Both the position numbers and the translations under genes were made by a program. Positions 59,340-64,000 of a DNA stretch of 64,000 bases are shown one piece after another (position 1 is the stretch's first letter; each line of letters begins with the position of its first letter). The DNA lies in the NCBI GenBank assembly GCA_003254925.1, contig QANZ01044650.1, forward strand, positions 67,594-131,593, written 5' to 3'. The stretch comes from Chamaecrista fasciculata. Its lineage: Eukaryota > Streptophyta > Magnoliopsida > Fabales > Fabaceae. The notes under the pieces were generated by a model that did not search any database, had not been told where the DNA came from, and saw nothing but the letters and a program-made list of their open reading frames with translations.

Positions 59340-62056
59340 TTATTCATTTATAGGAGGTAACATCCATGGAGGAATTAGAGCTCGAGACTGATTTAGAGTT
59401 GCTTCGTTATTATTATCTCCTTCTTCACCGCCTCTTGCCTCCGGAGACGTCCCTCTGTATGCATATTAATAATTAAGTTATATATACATATGTTCTTTAA
59501 TTAATTAAGTTATCTTAATTACTATCATATATAATTATATATATATATATATAGTTTTAGTTAATTATTAATAAGTAGGAGCGGAGTACATATAATTAAT
59601 TACCCAAAAGTGGAGGGCTGCAATAATGGTTGGTGTTCCCCCTTTTTTGTCTGTTGATCCTGCAGGGCCTTCTCTTCCTCCTTTATCTAATTTTGATTTC
59701 ACCCAAAATATAATCATCTTTCTAATATTTATAATACCTACTTGCTCTAATAATTTAAACTCCATATCTATATATGTATATTTGTAATTTGTTATACACG
59801 TACTTAATTAGACTGCAATCTCCATAAATAAAAGACGCAATTAAGTTACCTTCTTAGCCAGCAAGTTGTTTTGTTCCTGAAGTTTCTTATCCTGCATATC
59901 ATGAAACACAAATTCGCTCACTCCATATATAAAGAACCTCAACTGCTATTTTTAATTAAACCATGATTTCTGCCCCATTAATTCTTCACTATATATATAT
60001 GTTTTGAGTTTTGACAGACTTCTGAGAATGCATGTTTTACATTTTGGAACGATATGAACATAAGATTATAAGCCACACTATATATATAGATATATATTAC
60101 TTAGTTTAATTCCTGATTTCGATACTCAGATATATATTATGCAAACTCAACCTGATTTCAATCCCACCAAAACCAAACCACTTCCATATATATATATATA
60201 TATATTGGGATGGAGATGTTGAAATCTTTTTAAAGTTTGACTATAATGTTTGTTTATTATCAATTTTGTCTCCAGAATTTCATATTTTGATCGATTTCAT
60301 CCTTCACTTTAACTTTAGTTAAATATTAACGACTATATAACTTATAATATAAAATTGGTAGAAAAAGAAACTCAAATCCTAATTCAACTTGAGAAACATG
60401 ATGGAGTCTATCATTAATTTATTGAAAGTAGTCAAAAGATAAAATCAACTAAAATGTGAAACTTCAGGGACAAAATTGACGGTAACCAAATATTAGGAAC
60501 GAAATAGAAAATTGATATAAAATTTGGAGACGAAAAGGATGGTTTTGCCTAACAACAAATTGTTTTACACAAATATATATTAAAGATATGTATCACAATG
60601 TCTGAAAACATTCCTCAACGCAGTTATATATATATATATGTATGTATGTATGTATAGACTTGACTATGCATTACGTCCTATTTTAGATACTCTTTAGCTA
60701 TGGTCACTAAAAATACATATAGAGAGGAGATTAATTCCGGTACTCACCTTTTTCTGAAGCTCTGAAATTGATTCATACATGAGTTGGGTCTGCAAGTGAA
60801 ATGCTTAAAAATAAAATGACTATACATACATATATATATATATATATATTAAAGTACAAGATACTTCCTCTGTCCCAAAATATTTGCTTTGTTAGAGGAT
60901 TTTTTTTGTCCTAAAATATCTAATGTTTTACAAAATCAAGAGAGCATTAATTATTTTTTTACCATTCTATCCCTATTAAAAGTCAAAGTTATTAAATTAG
61001 TGAGAGTAAATAGGAATAATTTAATAAGGACAATTTAATCTTTTAATCTTATTTTCTCTTCATTTTTGGTAAATTAATCATTTCCTTGCTCAGTGTGTAT
61101 TTACCTTAAAAAGCAGTTATTTTGAGACAGAAGGAGTAATATATATGTTGGAGAGTTAGACAGGGACATAATATATTATTTACCTTGCGTGTTCTGATAT
61201 GTTTGAGAGCAGAATCAAGCTGATGCTCCAAATTCTGAAGCTCTTTTAGACTTAGTCCTTCAAGTTCTTCCCCCATATAATGCCTATATATCAATCAATC
61301 AAAGTAATACCTATCAACATGCATGCATATTATGGTTGTTTAATTGAATCCATATATCCTTTTATTATTAATTACTATATATAAATTAATACATCTCACT
61401 CTCTTACTTTTGATTTCTTTGTAGAACCTCCATCCTCGCCTTAAGCTTTGCGTGTTCTAGAGTCCAGTTTTCCTGAAATTAAATTAATTAAGAGTGTGTG
61501 TATATATATATATATATGCACATCAGTCATCTCATCCTAATAATTACATTTCCTATAAAGAGATCTTCCAATGGAATTAATTTTCTCGAGGTTGCACAAA
61601 ACAATTAAGAATACATATATACATGCATGTATATATACACTTCATATATATATATATAAAGCGATTATTTAAAAATGGATAAAAAATCAAAATACATTCA
61701 CAATTTTCGTCCATCTACTTTGTTATGGTTTCATCATTAGTTTATCTTTCAGTATCCTGAAGAAAACATTGATGATATTTTGACAAATTAGTACGAATAA
61801 ATTTGTAAAAGGGACGACATACAAATTAATTAAAAGTAATTATATAAGACTTCATGCATGCGTACTAGTATTTAGGCCTTAAAAATAAAAGAAATTAGGC
61901 AAGTATAAAAAGCAGAAAGGAATTATTATATTGATGGGTTTAGAAGATAAAGAGATGAAGAAGAAGGGCTATACATTTGGTGAGAGCTCATGAGTAGCAA
62001 CAAGCTGCCTCTCTGCATATGAATATCTCTCATAGCGTTCCAGAATTCTTTCCATA
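59340..62056 (-). CDS. FUL: FRUITFULL/AGL8-type MADS-box factor, exons 2-8 (5' end outside window)
   Basis: Exons on the minus strand: 62056-61975, 61472-61408, 61283-61184, 60789-60748, 59891-59850, 59686-59604 and 59454-59340. All have GT-AG borders and a continuous frame. Exon lengths (82, 65, 100, 42, 42) match the AP1/FUL clade. Residues begin [20 protein letters not shown] (I domain), then the K domain ([54 protein letters not shown]). The C-terminus ends [12 protein letters not shown], the FUL-type LPPWML motif, with no AP1 farnesylation end. The MADS domain exon is not found up to 64000, so intron 1 exceeds 1.9 kb, as usual in this clade. FUL factors act in meristem identity, flowering and fruit development. 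Introns carry a Stowaway MITE and another repeat. Confidence 0.95.
60258..60551. mobile_element. Non-coding inverted-repeat element, family copy 3, in FUL intron
   Basis: It shares ATTGGTAGAAAAAGAAACTC, AATCCTAATTC and AATTTATTGAAAGTAGTCAA with the cores at 37.5 and 38.4 kb. Its arms contain TCAATTTTGTCTCCAGAATT and, at the other end, AAATTTGGAGACGAAAAG then GTTTTGCC. It lies wholly within the intron 59892-60747. Confidence 0.8.
60864..61136. mobile_element. Stowaway (Tc1/mariner) MITE in FUL intron
   Basis: The left end CTTCCTCTGTCCCAAAATA and the complement of the right end (CTCCTTCTGTCTCAAAATAA) are typical Stowaway termini. The element is flanked by TA at 60862-60863 and 61137-61138. It is 273 bp, non-coding, inside the intron 60790-61183, and its right end lies 47 bp from the exon at 61184. 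Confidence 0.88.
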
Positions 62057-63679
62057 CTGTTCACAGTAAAACTGTTATCAGTGAGCAACTATTCATAGAC
62101 GATGGCATCATGTAATTAAACATTATTTCTGCATTTGTCTTTACAATTCTCATCTTCTGAAAATCTAAACTAATATTATAGTCCTTAGATTATATGAGCA
62201 TTGTCATTTTAATCCTTGATTTTTTGAAATGTTTCGTCTAGTCTCTAAAAAATTATGACTCATTATAAGTTAATCTTTTCATGAACAATCCAATAGTGTA
62301 CAATCCAATTTCTAGAGTGATTAAATTTCAACAAGTCATGAATTTTCGAAAAGTGAATCAAACATTTCAAAAATTTAAAGACTGGAGTAACAATATCCTC
62401 ATACTCCAAGGACTATATTGATAGTTTACTATTTAGTTTTATCATATATGCTTCTTTTCATCAAGAAATCACCAGACTCCCAGATACTCAGGCCATATAT
62501 AAAATCTGAGTTCCTCTCTAACTTATAATTAGAAAAATTTAATTTGAAGAGAAATATTCCCCAAAAGAGAAGAGAGAAAAAAATTATATCATCAAACTAT
62601 TCACTCCTCTTTCCTATATATCTCTCCTTTTGTTTTCTTTGAATTCCCCCCAGAAACGTGTAAGCAGATATAGCACTTTAAATTATGTATGTATGTTAAT
62701 TTTGTAGTATTTATATGTGGTACAAAATTGGTCCTATATATAGGCATAGTGGCTTTATGTGGCATAAGATATTTTAACAAGAGTGTACTATATATTGCAA
62801 ATACACAAGTTAGTCATTCAATTAAGTTTGAGAGGACACACATATAACTATTGAATTACGTGCTTAAACTTTCAACATGTGCAATATATGGCCTTTTTAA
62901 TTTGCATAACTGAGTCGATTAGGATTTGGTTTATAAGTTCAATTCCAGATGAAAATTCTCTCAAGTTCATTAATTATCTTGTTAATTACATTTTTTAATT
63001 AATTCATAAGTTCAACCCATGCATTTATTTTGGGTACAACAAAATTTTGGTGAGGGGTCAGGACAAACCTCCAGATTCAAAGAACACTTACAGATAACCC
63101 ATTAAATGAGGCATTACCAGAAATCGAACCTAAATTATACAATTGTATGGACGAAAAATGACCAAATAAATCAAACCTATATATATTTGATTACAATTGT
63201 CAGAGGTTCAACCCATGCATTTTGATTATAATGTATTAACTATTTGCTATAAAAGTTAAACCTTTTCAACATATCAATTTCTAAATGCAACTAATCTACG
63301 ACTTCGAGTTAAACAAAATTTATGGGGGAGAGAAAAAAAAAGTTTGTTTTTCTTTTTTAATTTTCAGATTGAACATTGTTTTGACCCTTATAACAATATC
63401 TCAAAATTAATATTTTAAACATCTATAAATTCTGAAATATTTGTATATCTACTACACTCAAATATTTTTATGGAAAGAAAAGACAGTTAATTAAGTTTGG
63501 ATACACAATACAAAACACTAAAAATGGAAAATGTTTTTGTAGTAAAAAAAATGGAAAATGTTTATATATTTCCAAAGAGCTAGGTTTTTTTTTCGTAAAA
63601 AAAAGAGCTAGGTTGGAAGTTGGATATGAAGGCAATTCATGGATTAATATAATAATATTGGATTCTGTAATGACTGTAC

Positions 63680-63722
<43 letters not shown>

Positions 63723-64000
63723 GGTGAAGTGGTACGATGTGTATTTATACATATATGTGTGTGTGAGTGTGCGGGTACAAGGTAATGAAATACTGGTTTG
63801 GCAATATATTCAGTGGTGTCAGTAGTTAATTCAGTTGTCGATGTAGCAGACTTGCAGGTGTAAATAATATATACTAGCTATATGCAAATGGATAGCTGAT
63901 CGATCTGGCCAAATTTCTAACAATTCAAAAAATTTAATCTATATATCAACATATGTATTTTTTTTACACAAACAATCAACATGTATTAAAGTATATATAT
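62057..64000 (-). other. FUL intron 1 (partial)
   Basis: This continues to the window edge without a MADS exon. It includes (GA)n at about 63682-63720 and AT-rich sequence. The first intron of AP1/FUL-type genes often holds regulatory sites, but I see no specific one to call. Confidence 0.7.
63682..63720. repeat. (GA)n microsatellite in FUL intron 1
   Basis: An uninterrupted run of about 18 GA units. GAGA-type repeats can bind BPC proteins in plants; such a role here is only possible. Confidence 0.95.

Noticed and set aside
62057..64000. MADS-domain exon of the FUL gene
   Set aside because: I searched the minus strand for the start of a MADS domain and found none up to the window edge. It must lie beyond 64 kb.
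1..64000. CRISPR arrays, operons, bacterial-type promoters, tRNA or rRNA genes
   Set aside because: Nothing of the kind is visible. The sequence is plant nuclear DNA, and the only tRNA-like sequence is the SINE at 30.6 kb.

Overview
This is AT-rich nuclear DNA from a flowering plant, almost certainly a eudicot. The evidence is genes with consensus GT-AG introns and plant-specific families (Dof, BASL, GAUT, AP1/FUL MADS), plus Ty1/copia, LTR, Helitron, SINE and MITE sequences. I cannot name the species. It is an assembled scaffold: there is one 883-bp N gap (39955-40837) and five isolated single Ns, two of them flanked by duplicated sequence.

Layout. 1-6119: AT-rich intergenic DNA with a GC-rich LTR-like island (about 1.89-2.45 kb) and two local duplications. 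6120-15080: a decayed Helitron (RepHel with several stops and frameshifts, a canonical 3' hairpin and CTAG end) that appears to carry an F-box pseudogene and a duplicate of its 3' end. 15857-19613 (-): a six-exon BSD-domain gene with a Harbinger-like MITE in intron 2 and a fold-back repeat upstream. 21.9-25.6 kb (+): a 5'-truncated, frameshifted copia element. 25.6-32.6 kb: intergenic, with a MITE-like element at 26.5-27.0 kb, a terminal-inverted-repeat element at 29.5 kb and an intact SINE at 30.6 kb. 33030-33827 (+): a Dof transcription factor of the DOF5.4/OBP4 type. 34-39.9 kb: repeat-rich intergenic DNA ending in a copia 3' end. 40953-42465 (-): a five-exon BASL-like gene. 44206-47350 (-): a two-exon GAUT11-type galacturonosyltransferase. 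48392-51265 (-): a copia element with a target-site duplication (TSD) and a large internal deletion. 51.3-55.5 kb: intergenic MITEs. 55541-58335 (+): the 5' part of another copia element (LTR, primer-binding site, an unusual acidic leader ORF, start of gag). 58438-59022: an LTR and PBS of a different, Tat-like element on the minus strand. 59340 to the right edge (-): exons 2-8 of a FRUITFULL (AGL8)-type MADS-box gene, whose MADS exon lies beyond 64 kb.

The main biological result is gene order. DOF5.4, BASL and FUL occur together here, and from memory their Arabidopsis counterparts are AT5G60850, AT5G60880 and AT5G60910. That points to an ancestral conserved block into which GAUT11 and much transposon DNA were inserted. 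These genes are independent plant transcription units (transcription factor, stomatal polarity protein, pectin synthesis enzyme, floral/fruit regulator), not an operon or pathway cluster. I did not find a wholly new system. The best candidates for something undescribed are the Helitron-borne F-box duplication and the acidic ORF between the PBS and gag of the 55.5-kb copia element.
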